Source of the DNA: Voacanga thouarsii
Lineage: Eukaryota; Streptophyta; Magnoliopsida; Gentianales; Apocynaceae
Direction of reading: 5' to 3'
Length of the DNA: 64,000 nt
Assembly: GCA_026120185.1 (NCBI GenBank)
Contig: JANUWF010000008.1
Span: forward strand, 372,001 to 436,000
Shown here: positions 46,001 to 53,307 of the stretch, piece after piece
Layout of the letters: each line of letters opens with the position of its first letter
Position numbering within the stretch: the first letter of the stretch is position 1
Notes under the pieces: generated by a model
What the model was told of the DNA's origin: nothing
The model's database searches: none
Seen by the model: the letters and a program-made list of their open reading frames with translations, nothing else
Made by a program: the position numbers and the translations under genes

Positions 46001-47825
46001 CTTCCACATGATCAATCTTAGGCACAAGAAAGTTTTTAGTTTGGTATAGGCATGTTTTATTGCTGATTGTGAATTATTTTATTCAAGCAGCTTTGAATGT
46101 TGTAATTGTTTTTTATGTTAATCATGACTATTCTTTCATTGGATCTTGTATTTTTTTTTTTAGGGAGTTGAAGCTCAGACCCTAGCTAATGTATATTTGG
46201 CACTGGAAAACAACCTTGAGATTATTCCAGTGAGTTTAGTAGTGTAGTATTCATTTTTCTGTTTATTATTCTACTTGAATGTTTTGAATGAGCATAGATG
46301 TTTTTTATGCCTTCTGCAGGTTCTCACAGCATATGAAAAATTATATTGAGCATCTGTTAAACCATCCCACAAGATTATTTTCTAGCTTCACACCCTATGA
46401 GAAAATATCTTGAGCATGGGTTAAAATATACTTTGTTTGGGCCCAACCAATAGAGTACTGCAGTACATTAATTCTCATGTCATCACTCCCTATGGTATAC
46501 TTGGTATTAGTTGACGTGTGTTGCGAAGCAATTTCATTTATGCTTAGTTACTAAGTTTTGGTTGAGGTGTTGCATGTTGGAATGGAGAAACTATATTTTG
46601 TCAAGACAATTCTTACTCTAGAGTTGCTCTAAATCTTACCAGAAGTCTAATTTATTTGCTCAAACATTCAAAAAAGAAATCCCATCAACTACTTGCAGAA
46701 ATTCTACTGTTTTGGTGCTGAAACTCAGAGATCCTGCATCATCTTAGTTGCAGGCTTGATTACTGATACCCATCTAGAGGGAGAGACGTGTCAAATTTTA
46801 AATCATAGATGAAAAAATGAATTTGGTGGAAATGTAAGGGAAAAGATACTTGGATCATTTGGTGTCATTTTTTGCTCTTTTCTTTTGGTCCTAATATTGG
46901 TCTTCATTTTTTACTAAGTTTTAAAAAAAATAAAAATTGATGGGTTGTGGGTGAATTTGAGATATATATATTTTTTTATTTTGCATTTTTGAGTAGTATT
47001 CTAATTTTGTAGCAGGAAGGAGCAGTTTGATCTTCTTTTTGACAGACAGTTTACAATTTTGTTCTTCTCTTGATACATGTTACCAGCTAGATATTGCATT
47101 TGTGTTTGTGTTATTCTCTTAGGTTCTCAACAAGATTGATCTTCCAGGAGCAGAGCCAAGTCGTGTATCCCAAGAGATAGAAGAGGTTAGTTAAATGGCC
47201 TTGGCAGTGAAAAATAAACCTAATTCTTCTGGGAAAATTTGACAGCTCCGAAATGTCTGATTTTGCGGAATTTGCTTTTATTCTTCATAGGCTGGATATT
47301 GAATTTTCTCTTTGTTGACCTTCATGGTTATTTTCATAGGAAATATTCCATGTGGTGACATTACTGCCACTCAATTCAGTCATGCTCAAGTGTTAACCAT
47401 TAGGAAGCATATGGCATGAAATGGAAACTTCATCTACATTTCAACACACTCTGAATCTGCACATAATCTTTTGTAGGTTGTTGGTCTTGATTGTAGCAAT
47501 GCAATTTGCTGCTCTGCAAAGGTTGGTTCCTACTTCTCTTCTTCTCTTTGCTGTTGTTGGTCCTCCGATGGAAGGTGAAAATTAGGACATGAAAAATATG
47601 TGGAGTAATGAACCCAAAAAAACCCAAAAAAAAAAAAAAAAAAAAATTACATGCAACATTTGCAATCTTCTGCTCTTAGCCACTTTGAGATTCTATTTCC
47701 TCAATTGATCTTTTCTTTCTGTAGGAGGGAATTGGTATCGCAGAAATCTTGAATGCAATTGTTCAAAGGATTCCTCCTCCTAATGATACTGCTGGAAGAC
47801 CTTTGAGGGCTCTAATTTTTGATAG
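24742..47825 (+). CDS. LEPA: Chloroplast LepA/EF4-type translation GTPase, 5' part (eight exons)
   Basis: LepA (EF4) is a ribosome-associated translational GTPase; the plastid form supports chloroplast translation. Exons are 24742-25023, 25496-25672, 28137-28223, 45917-45973, 46164-46229, 47123-47185, 47477-47521 and 47725-47825. All have GT-AG borders and join in frame to give 292 codons plus two bases. Residues 1 to about 90 are a Ser/Arg-rich plastid transit peptide. The GTPase motifs are all present: AHIDHGKST (107-115), RGIT (146-149), DTPGH (172-176), NKID (226-229) and SAK (257-259). The Arabidopsis protein is about 680 residues, so domains II to C-terminal remain to the right of the window. 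Introns 3 and 8 are swollen by transposons. The mitochondrial paralogue GUF1 is less likely because the residues match the plastid form better, as far as I can recall. Confidence 0.93.
25024..25495 (+). other. LEPA intron 1
   Basis: 472 bp with GTTTGT donor and TGTGCAG acceptor. No other feature was seen. Confidence 0.85.
25496..25672 (+). CDS. LEPA: LEPA exon 2 (G1 and G2 motifs)
   Basis: 59 codons from VPTSKIRNF to GITIKLQ, phase 0 at both ends. It contains the P-loop AHIDHGKST and the switch I motif RGIT. Confidence 0.95.
25768..26497. mobile_element. MITE in LEPA intron 2, Mutator-like
   Basis: Inverted ends of about 45 bp: the left starts GGGATAATATCACAAACCT and the right, reversed, reads the same with scattered changes. 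Flanks TAATATCTT (25759-25767) and TAATATATT (26498-26506) form a 9-bp target duplication with one difference. There is no coding content. The Mutator assignment comes from the duplication length. Confidence 0.8.
26507..28136. other. Rest of LEPA intron 2
   Basis: AT-rich intron sequence. Nothing beyond low-complexity runs could be supported. Confidence 0.7.
28137..28223 (+). CDS. LEPA: LEPA exon 3 (G3 motif)
   Basis: 29 codons, AARMRF to VDFSYE, phase 0. It contains DTPGH with the catalytic histidine of the translational GTPase family. The donor GTATAT begins the 17.7-kb intron 3. Confidence 0.95.
28224..28688. other. LEPA intron 3, part before the nested insertion
   Basis: 465 bp of ordinary intron sequence that ends with CTACT, the left copy of the Gypsy-2 target duplication. 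No other feature was seen. Confidence 0.8.
28717..29943. mobile_element. MULE-B: non-autonomous Mutator-like element
   Basis: 1227 bp with ends CGGAATTTCCGG...CCGGAAATTCTG and a perfect 9-bp target duplication GAATAGAGG (28708-28716 and 29944-29952). The inverted repeats run about 300 bp, 28717 to about 29025 and about 29655 to 29943. Palindromes of the MULE-A type lie at 28798-28820, 28832-28854 and 29749-29771. The ends align with MULE-A in sequence and spacing (AAATGGG..TC, CGACA.TAGGGC), so MULE-A relatives are the likely source of transposase. Confidence 0.92.
29005..29388 (+). other. Open frame inside MULE-B, unrecognised
   Basis: A 127-residue frame rich in serine, leucine and proline in its first half, ending [11 protein letters not shown] do not recognise it. 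Its start overlaps the left inverted repeat. It may be chance or a captured host fragment (Pack-MULE). Confidence 0.25.
30117..30294 (-). repeat. 89-bp tandem duplication in the Gypsy-2 left LTR
   Basis: Units start at 30117 and 30206 with CTAAAAATTTTGTACTG and differ at about one visible base (CTCGCG against CTCGTG). The partner LTR has one copy, so it arose after insertion. Confidence 0.93.
30738..31560 (-). pseudogene. Gypsy-2 integrase, C-terminal half
   Basis: Read leftward, this holds the core end ([32 protein letters not shown]), the C-terminal SH3-like part ([17 protein letters not shown]) and a degenerate chromodomain-like stretch ([15 protein letters not shown]). The glutamate of the DDE triad is kept in NGQAEM. 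Frames are broken below 31100. The join to the N-terminal half is interrupted by the solo LTR at 31566-32646. Confidence 0.8.
31566..32646 (-). mobile_element. CRM-like solo LTR inside Gypsy-2 integrase
   Basis: 1081 bp. On the minus strand it starts TGATAGGAATCG and ends CGATTCGTATCA, and is flanked by the perfect 5-bp duplication AAAGT (31561-31565 and 32647-32651). A TATATATA box lies near 32010. The stretch after it resembles the Gypsy-1 LTR leader (AAGACCAAATCAAAGGG against AAGACCAATCTAAGGG), so it is a distant relative of Gypsy-1. Confidence 0.88.
32652..33269 (-). pseudogene. Gypsy-2 integrase, N-terminal half
   Basis: Contains the HHCC zinc-binding region ([26 protein letters not shown]) and the start of the catalytic core ([34 protein letters not shown]). 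The second catalytic aspartate region reads [12 protein letters not shown], in place of the family's SDRD. It continues into 31560 on the far side of the solo LTR. Confidence 0.85.
33330..33790 (-). pseudogene. Gypsy-2 RNase H
   Basis: Open from 33771 to 33478. It contains [55 protein letters not shown] and [17 protein letters not shown] blocks. The C-terminal third, below 33478, is shifted. Confidence 0.82.
33800..34808 (-). pseudogene. Gypsy-2 reverse transcriptase (broken)
   Basis: Blocks read leftward: the N-terminal linker ([15 protein letters not shown]), [60 protein letters not shown], and [15 protein letters not shown]. The catalytic YxDD box has become YFDR, so one aspartate is lost. 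A frameshift lies near 34315, and a short solo LTR separates the last part ([30 protein letters not shown]). Confidence 0.85.
33915..34133 (-). mobile_element. Short copia-like solo LTR inside Gypsy-2 reverse transcriptase
   Basis: About 219 bp that interrupts the reading LDFLG...[14 protein letters not shown]. On the minus strand it starts near TGGTGTTGAAAAAG and ends near CTCGTTTGTTA. Possible target duplication CCAAG/CCTAG has one difference. The exact ends are ambiguous by a few bases. Confidence 0.5.
35074..35335 (-). pseudogene. Gypsy-2 protease
   Basis: Reads [20 protein letters not shown], the active-site stretch with DCGS in place of DSGS, then [20 protein letters not shown] and HILLGQPWQ. 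The catalytic aspartate is present. It is separated from gag by frame changes near 35340. Confidence 0.82.
35400..35916 (-). pseudogene. Gypsy-2 gag, C-terminal part
   Basis: Contains the end of the capsid ([16 protein letters not shown]), a Ser/Thr/Gln-rich linker and a zinc knuckle near 35590-35630 ([16 protein letters not shown]), where the last cysteine has changed. It is the continuation of 44299-44919 across Copia-1. Confidence 0.8.
35922..36064 (+). repeat. Copia-1 5' LTR
   Basis: 143 bp, starting TGTTGAGATTTGTATC and ending ATTAATCAATT, directly followed by the primer site. The 3' end is TT, not the usual CA. Confidence 0.9.
36065..36077 (+). other. Copia-1 primer binding site
   Basis: TGGTATCAGAGCC, complementary to the 3' end of plant initiator-Met tRNA, immediately after the LTR. 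Confidence 0.92.
36365..37302 (+). pseudogene. Copia-1 gag (broken)
   Basis: Capsid protein. The likely start is the ATG at 36365 ([16 protein letters not shown]). The N-terminal domain has [20 protein letters not shown] and [10 protein letters not shown], typical of the copia gag (UBN2/Retrotran_gag) families. The zinc knuckle [14 protein letters not shown] at about 37156-37197 is intact. A shift near 36735 and stops at 36839 and 37044 break the frame. Confidence 0.85.
37303..37860 (+). pseudogene. Copia-1 protease
   Basis: Reads [20 protein letters not shown], the copia protease active site with DYG in place of [20 protein letters not shown] residues follow. The frame 37247-38023 is open and continues toward integrase. 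Confidence 0.85.
37861..38209 (+). pseudogene. Copia-1 integrase, N-terminal part
   Basis: Contains the GAG-pre-integrase zinc region ([24 protein letters not shown]) and the core start IHSDVWGS with the first catalytic aspartate. It stops at FIDCF, where the solo LTR begins, and resumes at 41482 with [10 protein letters not shown] stop at 38021 lies between the two halves of this part. Confidence 0.88.
38210..41476 (+). mobile_element. Tekay-type Ty3/gypsy solo LTR inside Copia-1 integrase
   Basis: 3267 bp, starting TGTAATACCCCATGTTTGAC and ending GGTGTGGGGTGTTACA, with the perfect target duplication GTTTT (38205-38209 and 41477-41481). The same family as the Gypsy-3 LTRs by start, end and interior (for example GAGCGTTGAGTACTCAGCG near 40650). 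No internal part remains, so it formed by LTR recombination. Removing it and one GTTTT restores a continuous integrase frame. Confidence 0.95.
41482..42160 (+). pseudogene. Copia-1 integrase, C-terminal part
   Basis: Contains [15 protein letters not shown] and [13 protein letters not shown], the second aspartate and the glutamate of the DDE triad with the correct 35-residue spacing. [11 protein letters not shown] and [14 protein letters not shown] follow. The frame 41464-42942 is open throughout and runs on into reverse transcriptase. Confidence 0.9.
42600..43475 (+). pseudogene. Copia-1 reverse transcriptase
   Basis: Contains [71 protein letters not shown] and the catalytic box [10 protein letters not shown], which is intact. 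A frameshift near 42890 and an in-frame TAG at 43160 interrupt it, and a TAG at 43476 separates it from RNase H. Confidence 0.92.
43481..44143 (+). pseudogene. Copia-1 RNase H
   Basis: Open over its full length. Contains [76 protein letters not shown] and [11 protein letters not shown]. It ends at a TGA beside the polypurine tract GAGGGGGAG (44142-44150), which is followed by the 3' LTR. Confidence 0.93.
44151..44293 (+). repeat. Copia-1 3' LTR
   Basis: 143 bp. It differs from 35922-36064 at about six bases by eye and ends ATTAATCAATT directly before the GTTTC duplication. Confidence 0.92.
44294..44919 (-). pseudogene. Gypsy-2 gag, N-terminal part
   Basis: Starts on the minus strand at 44919 with [20 protein letters not shown], an Arg/Gly-rich leader. 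The capsid domain follows at 44589-44284: [50 protein letters not shown]. Frame changes occur near 44590 and 44800. Copia-1 interrupts it, and it resumes at 35916. Confidence 0.85.
44940..44952 (-). other. Gypsy-2 primer binding site (degenerate)
   Basis: On the minus strand TTGGTAACAAAGC follows the 5' LTR. It resembles TGGTATCAGAGC with two changes. Confidence 0.65.
44955..45666 (-). repeat. Gypsy-2 5' LTR (right)
   Basis: 712 bp, the uninterrupted partner of 28689-30726. The left end reads TGATGCAAACAGC and the right end GAGTTTGCATTA. Confidence 0.92.
45667..45916. other. LEPA intron 3, part after the nested insertion
   Basis: Starts with CTACT, the right copy of the Gypsy-2 target duplication, and ends at the acceptor ATTCAG. 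It contains a 63-bp tandem duplication (units at about 45773 and 45836, AACTTCAGTGAAGGTATATT). Confidence 0.85.
45917..45973 (+). CDS. LEPA: LEPA exon 4
   Basis: 19 codons, [19 protein letters not shown], phase 0. The strand following the G3 motif of the GTPase core. Confidence 0.95.
46164..46229 (+). CDS. LEPA: LEPA exon 5
   Basis: 22 codons, [20 protein letters not shown] plus IP, phase 0. The acceptor follows a T-tract. Confidence 0.95.
46230..47122. other. LEPA intron 5
   Basis: 893 bp with GTGAGT donor and CTCTTAG acceptor. No other feature was seen. Confidence 0.85.
47123..47185 (+). CDS. LEPA: LEPA exon 6 (G4 motif)
   Basis: 21 codons starting [15 protein letters not shown], phase 0. 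NKID gives guanine specificity. Confidence 0.95.
47477..47521 (+). CDS. LEPA: LEPA exon 7 (G5 motif)
   Basis: 15 codons, [15 protein letters not shown], phase 0. The SAK motif lies at the exon end. Confidence 0.95.
47725..47825 (+). CDS. LEPA: LEPA exon 8
   Basis: 33 codons plus two bases ([19 protein letters not shown] to LRALIFD, then AG). The split codon means the next exon must begin in phase 2. That exon (expected YYDPYRG) is not in the window. Confidence 0.95.
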
Positions 47826-48135
47826 GTAACTGTTTTAGGTACTGCATTCTTCTTCTTAGTTTTAAGGCATGGCTATTTTTCAGGTTGGCACTTTTCCCAC
47901 TTCTTTTTTTGTGTTTTTGGAACTACATAATTGGACATTGATTGTAGAGACTTTAAAATGTTGGCGAATTCATTACCTTCCTTAGGGCCTGTTTGATAAT
48001 CAAGTACTTAATAACCACTTATTTAATTAAGGTGTTTGATAAGAGATGCTGTGTTAAAGTGCATTGGACAGCGCCCCCCCCCCTCTTAATTGTTTTAGAC
48101 TTAATTACATGTTACAAATTTGAGTGAAAGGAAAT
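47826..48135. other. LEPA intron 8, first part
   Basis: Intron sequence from the GTAACT donor to the Copia-2 insertion. It ends with GAAAT, the left target duplication copy. A GGGCCTGTTTGATAA segment near 47987 resembles a hAT MITE end, but no partner was found. Confidence 0.7.
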
Positions 48136-48343
48136 TGTTGGAAGTTTCCAGTTATTTAGTGCTTCTCTTGTAAATAATAGCTGTCAACATCTGTCATTAG
48201 CTGTCAATTAGGAGAGCAATTTATTAGCCTTTATTTAGGAGATTGTCTTCCTTTTTTGTAACAAACGGGAACTCTATATATTCCCATGTATCATTACACA
48301 AAAAGATAAGAGAGTGTGTACTTCAAAAACCATCTCTTCTTTT
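48136..48343 (+). repeat. Copia-2 5' LTR
   Basis: 208 bp, TGTTGGAAGTTTCC to CATCTCTTCTTTT, directly followed by primer site TGGTATCAGAGAG (48344-48356). It ends TT and not CA. Confidence 0.92.
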
Positions 48344-48399
48344 TGGTATCAGAGAGTGCTGCACAAACTCTAAAAAATCCGAGTATTTGGTCTGTGTGT

Positions 48400-49400
48400 C
48401 CCCAAAAAACGTGTGATTCTTCTCAACCTAAGTCATCCCAAATCGAGCCACAAAACCTCCGAAACCTATCTGAAAATCATCCTACTGAAATAACCACAAT
48501 CCGGTTAAATGGGGACAATTTTCTCCGGTGGTCTCAATCAGTCCGGATGTACATAAGGGGGAGGGGGAAAATCGGCTATCTTACGGGAGAGACGAAGAAA
48601 CTAGACGAGAAGGATCCAGCCTATGCTAATTGGGATGCCGAAAACTCAATGGTCATGGCCTGGATGGTGAATTCGATGACAGAAGAAATAGGGGCTAACT
48701 ACATGTGCTACTCCGCCACCAAAGACCTCTGGGACAATGTCTCATAGATGTACTCGGACCTTGGAAACCAGTCCCAAGTTTATGAACTGACTTTGTGACT
48801 TGGAGAAATCCGCCAAGGTGAGGACTTTGTGACAAAATACTTTAATTCCCTTAAGAGAATCTTGCAGGACCTTGACTTGTTTAATGATTACAAGTGGGAA
48901 TCATCAGCGGACTGTAATCACTACAAGAAAATGGTCGATGCAAGCCGGATTATCAAGTTTCTTGCTAGATTAAATATTGAGTTTGATGAAGTGTAGGGTA
49001 GAATTATTGGAAGGAACCCTCTGCCCACAATCAGCGAAGCCTTTTCTGAAGTACACCTTGAGGAGAGCCGAAGGCAAGTGATGTTGGGAAAGAAAGGCTT
49101 CACTACAATGGGGTCTGTAGAATACTCAACATTGGCCACTGCAGAAGCCCTCGCTAGCCGAAGGGTGAACTAAAACCAGCGAGGGGACAAGAGTAACTTG
49201 TGGTGTGATTTCTGTGGCAAACCGTGACATACTAGGGAGACTTGTTGCAAGCTGCATGGGAAGCCACCCACGGGTAAAGGGAGCAGGTCCGGAGAGCAAC
49301 CTATCCCTGCTGCAAATGAAGCTGAGAATTCTTCCTTTAGTAAGGAGCAATTAGATCATCTTCTTAAGCTGTTAAAATCCTATTCATCACCTAATGTCTC
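48400..49400 (+). pseudogene. Copia-2 gag (broken)
   Basis: Capsid of the Retrotran_gag_3 kind: IRLNGDNFLRWSQSVRMYIR, YANWDAENSMVMAWMVNSM, SATKDLWDNVS. A knuckle-like segment (WCDFCGKP.HTRETCCKLHG) lies at about 49200-49260. Stops are at about 48745, 48796, 48994 and 49170, among others. Confidence 0.85.
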
Positions 49401-49410
49401 TGTCGGTTCT

Positions 49411-49740
49411 ATGGCACAGTCAGGTAGGAGTTCCTTTGCACTTTCTGTTCTTGCAAAATCTGGTCCTTGGATCATCGATTCAGGGGCCTTAGACCACATG
49501 ACAAGCTGCTCACATGTGTTTCATACATATATTCCTTGTTCTGGTTTACAAAAAGTTAGAATAGCAGATGGTAGTTTCTCTCCTATTGCAGGCAAAGGAA
49601 ACATTAATATTTCCAAAGAAATTACTCTCAATTCTGTACTGCACGTCCCAAAACTTGCCTGTAATCTCCATTCTGTCAGCAAATTGTCTAAAAATTCTAA
49701 CTGTTCCATCTTATTTATTGCTTCTCTCTGTGTCTTTTAG
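49411..49740 (+). pseudogene. Copia-2 protease
   Basis: Contains WIIDSGALDHMTSCSHVFH with an intact DSG, and then ITLNSVLHVPKLACNLHSVS. The frame ends at a TAG at 49738. Confidence 0.88.
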
Positions 49741-49788
49741 GATCGGAACTAGGGGAAGACGATTGGAACTGCTAGAGAGATAAACGGG

Positions 49789-50667
49789 TTGTACTATTTT
49801 GATGAAATGGCTTTCGGGAATAAAGCTCAGGGACTAGGTAGTTTCAGTTCGACCTCTGTTTATGAGACAATAATATTGTGGCATAGGAGATTAGGACATT
49901 CTAGCTTTCCATATCTTAAACATCTATTTCCAGATTTGTTTAAAGGAATTGATTGTTCAAAATTTCATTGTGAGGCTTGGCAAAAGAACAGTGTGTTTCC
50001 TTTCTTCCAAAACCATATTGTGCATCCAAACCATTTTATTTGATTCATAGTGATGTCTGGGGCCCTTCCAAAATTAACACATTTTCTGGGAAAAGATGGT
50101 TTGTCACTTTTATTGATGATCATACCAGGGTATGTTGGGTTTATCTTTTAGAAAAGAAATCTGAAGTGGCACATTGTTTTAAAGAATTTTTTCAGATGAT
50201 TGAAAATCAGTTCCAAACCAAGATTGGCATTTTAAGATCGGATAATGGGACGGAATACTTCAATAAATATTTGGGAACATTTCTTGTCGAAAACGGTGTT
50301 ATTCACCAATCAACTTGCCGAGATACCCCACAACAAAACGAACTTGCTGAAAGAAAGAATCAACATTTACTTGAAGTAGCTCGTGCCATCTTGTTTTCAA
50401 TGAATGTTCCTAAATATCTATGGGGTAATGCTCTTTTAACTGCTTGTTACTTGATTAATAGAATGCCATCTCAGGTTTTAAGCTTTGAAACACCTTTAAA
50501 TAGTCTCAAAAATTGCTTTCCCAATCTACGGTTAAGCACTGATTTACCACTCAAGGTTTTCGGTTGTACCTGTTATGTCCACATACCAAATACCTTTCGT
50601 TCAAAACTAGACCCTAAAGCTGAAAAGTGTGTTTTCTTGGCTATGCATCCAATAAAAGAGGGTAGTG
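49789..50667 (+). pseudogene. Copia-2 integrase, truncated at its C-terminus
   Basis: Contains [54 protein letters not shown] and AERKNQHLLEVARAIL, so the DDE residues are all present. It ends abruptly after KCVFLAMHPIKEG, where one base has been lost and the deletion begins. A frame change lies near 49975-50040. Confidence 0.9.
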
Positions 50668-51350
50668 GCAAAAGGATTTACTCAAACTCAAGGTATAGAC
50701 TACCAAGAGACTTTTGCCCTGTTGCCAAGATTAATTCCATCAGAATACTTCTTTCTCTTGCAGTCACTATCAACTGGCCCCTTCATCAGTTTGATGTTAA
50801 GATTGCATTCCTAAATGGGGACTTAAAGGAAGAGGTATATATGGATCTGCCACCTGGTTTTTAAGAACATCTGGGAAAAGGAAGAGTGTGCAAACTGAAG
50901 AAGTCTCTGTATGGTCTCAAGCAATCACCTAGAGCCTGGTTTGAGTGATTTGGAAAGGTGGTAAAGGGACTAGGATTCTCTCAGAGTCAAGCTAATAATA
51001 CTTTGTTCTTCAAGCATTCTACTGAAGGTAAAGTGGCCATCCTGATTGTGTACGTAGATGATATCATCATGACAGGGGATGATGCTCTCAGAATTAACAA
51101 TTTAAGGGAGAAACTAGAAGCTGAATTTGAAGTTAAAGACTTGGGCAAGCTAAAATACTTCCTTGGTATGGAGTTTGCTAGATCCAACGAGGGTATCTTT
51201 ATCAACCAGTGAAAATATATTCTTGATTTACTCAAAGAAACATGGATGACCGGTTGTAGGACAGCGGATACTCCTTTTGAGCCAAATCTGAAGTTAGTAG
51301 TAGCAGCTAGTAATGAGGTGGTTGACTGAGAACGCTATCAGTGGCTAGTT
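50668..51350 (+). pseudogene. Copia-2 reverse transcriptase, N-terminally truncated
   Basis: Starts in the middle of the domain at the sequence coding AKGFTQTQGIDYQETF and keeps [33 protein letters not shown] and the catalytic box YVDDIIMTGDD. Stops are at about 50862, 50947, 51210 and 51328. Confidence 0.9.
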
Positions 51351-52007
51351 GGAAGACTTATTTATTTAGCTCACACCCGACCCGACATAGCTATCGCTGT
51401 TAGTAGGGTAAGTCAATTTATGCACTCACCAGGGCCTGCTCACTTTAAAGCTGTGTTCAAAATCTTGAGATACCTAAAATGGACACCTGGGAAAGGGCTT
51501 CTTTTCAAAAACAACGGCCATTTAGAGATAGAAGCATTCACCGATGCAGACTGGGCAGGAAGTGTAAATGACAGAAGGTCTACCTCTGGGTATTGCACTT
51601 ATGTTGAAGGAAACCTAGTCATTTGGAGAAGTAAGAAGCAGAGTGTGGTAGCAAGAAGTAGTGCAAAGGTTGAATTCCGTTCAGTGGCACATGGTTTTTG
51701 TGAAGTGTTATGGATTAAAAGACTTCTGATGGAGTTAAAGGTCCCTGTGTTATCACCTATCAAAGTCTATTGTGATAATAGAGCAGCGATTTCAATTGCT
51801 CGTGATCCAGTTCTACATGACAGAACAAAGCATGTAGAAGTGGACAAACACTTAATCAAAGAGAGGCTGGATAGTGGGGTGATATGTATGCCGTACATAC
51901 CAACAAGTAATCAAGTTGCAAACATCTTAACTAAGGGCCTTTCTAAGACAAAGTTCGACCATATGGTTAGCAAGCTAGCAATGGAAGACATCTTCTTGCG
52001 AGCTTGA
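51351..52007 (+). pseudogene. Copia-2 RNase H
   Basis: Contains [78 protein letters not shown] and NQVANILTKGL. Open from 51420 to its stop at 52005. A polypurine tract (GAGGGGGAG) precedes the 3' LTR. Confidence 0.92.
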
Positions 52008-52014
52008 GGGGGAG

Positions 52015-52242
52015 TGTTGGAAGTTTCCAATTATTTAGTGATTCTCTTGTGTAAGTATTATGATTCTCTTGTAAATAATAGCTGCCAACATCTATCATTA
52101 GCTGTCAATTAGGAGAGCAATTTATTAGCCTTTATTTGGGAGATTATCTTCCTTTTTTGTAACAAACGGGAACTATATATTTCCATGTATCATTACACAA
52201 AAAGATAAGAGAGTGTGTACTTCAGAAACCATCTCTTCTTTT
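52015..52242 (+). repeat. Copia-2 3' LTR
   Basis: 228 bp. It has a 20-bp insertion near 52050 (GTAAGTATTATGATTCTCTT) that repeats the neighbouring TTCTCTT; otherwise it is close to the 5' LTR. Confidence 0.93.
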
Positions 52243-52370
52243 GAAATTATGTTTGAAATATGAATACCTAGCCATTGTCTAATTATTATTACCCTTTTCT
52301 ATTTATTCTGAACTTTAATGAGATATGGTATAGCAACAAATATTGCAAAATAAAAAATTTATGAAGAAAT

Positions 52371-53307
52371 TGTTAAATATTAACAAGAATTGGGAGAAAT
52401 ATTACAAGAATTGAGAGAAATGATTTTTGTCGAAGACTTTTTCTTATATCAAATAATGCCCAAGAAGTCAGTTATATGCAAGTTCTCTAACGTAAAAAAG
52501 GAAAGAATGTCAACATCCCATAATTATTGGATATCTAATCCACGTATTTCTAGAGATACAAAATATTGAGATATCTAATTGGCCTAATTCTAGGAATATA
52601 AAATATTCTTAAAGTATTCCTAATCGTACAACTAATTGTACGGCTAATTCCACATGCGTTTCTCACACTCCCCCTTCAAGCTAGTGAATAGGTATTTTCA
52701 ATTCCCAACTATGACATAAAACTCTTGAAACATTGAACTACTTATTCCCTTGGCAAGCACATCTGCTAGTTGGCTTGGTGTAGACATATAAGGTGTACAA
52801 ATCAAACCACACACCAATTTCTCTTTGATGAAGTGTCTGTCAACTTCAATGTGCTTTGTTTGATCACGTCGCACTGGGTCATGAGTTATATTGATTGTCT
52901 CATTGGGTCATCCCACTAATCTTCAAGTCTTCTAAGATCATTTTCAACCATAGTAGGTCATGCACACCTTGAGCCATTGCTTAGAATTTTGCTTTTGCAC
53001 TAGATCACAGCTACTGCATTCTACTTCTTACTCCTCCATGCCACAAGATTCCCACTAAAAAAGGTGCAATAGTCAAAAGTTGATCTCCTACCATCAATCG
53101 ATCCTGTGTATGCTTTAAGTATTTGAACCCCATTTTGGTTAAACAGAATGCCTTTTCTTGGTGTCTCTTTGAGATATTATAATACTTAATGTGTTGCATG
53201 TAAATGAACTTCCTTTGTATTATGCATGGATTGATTGATAGCGCTCAATGCATATGCGGGATTTGCTTGTGTGTGGGATAGATAAACAAGTTTCCCTATA
53301 AGGTGTT
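52371..53307 (-). pseudogene. Copia-3 remnant: RNase H end and 3' LTR, minus strand
   Basis: Read leftward from 53307: KLVYLSHT, YALSAINQSMHNTKEVHL, SIDGRRSTFDYCTFF, NLVAWRSKK, then a shifted tail, a polypurine tract (GAAGGGGGAG, 52668-52677) and an LTR beginning TGTGAGAAACGCATG at 52667. The LTR end near 52371 is uncertain. Gypsy-3 interrupts the element at 53308, so its upstream part should lie past the right edge of the window. Confidence 0.8.

Larger units (their letters stand above)
48136..52242 (+). mobile_element. Copia-2: Ty1/copia element with internal deletion
   Basis: LTRs of 208 bp (48136-48343) and 228 bp (52015-52242) with the perfect target duplication GAAAT (48131-48135 and 52243-52247). 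At 4.1 kb it is about 0.8-1 kb short, because the integrase end and the reverse transcriptase start are missing. It sits in LEPA intron 8 in the sense orientation. Confidence 0.95.

Noticed and set aside
47985..48080. GGGCCTGTTTGATAA segment like a hAT MITE end
   Set aside because: No inverted partner or 8-bp duplication found before or after Copia-2.
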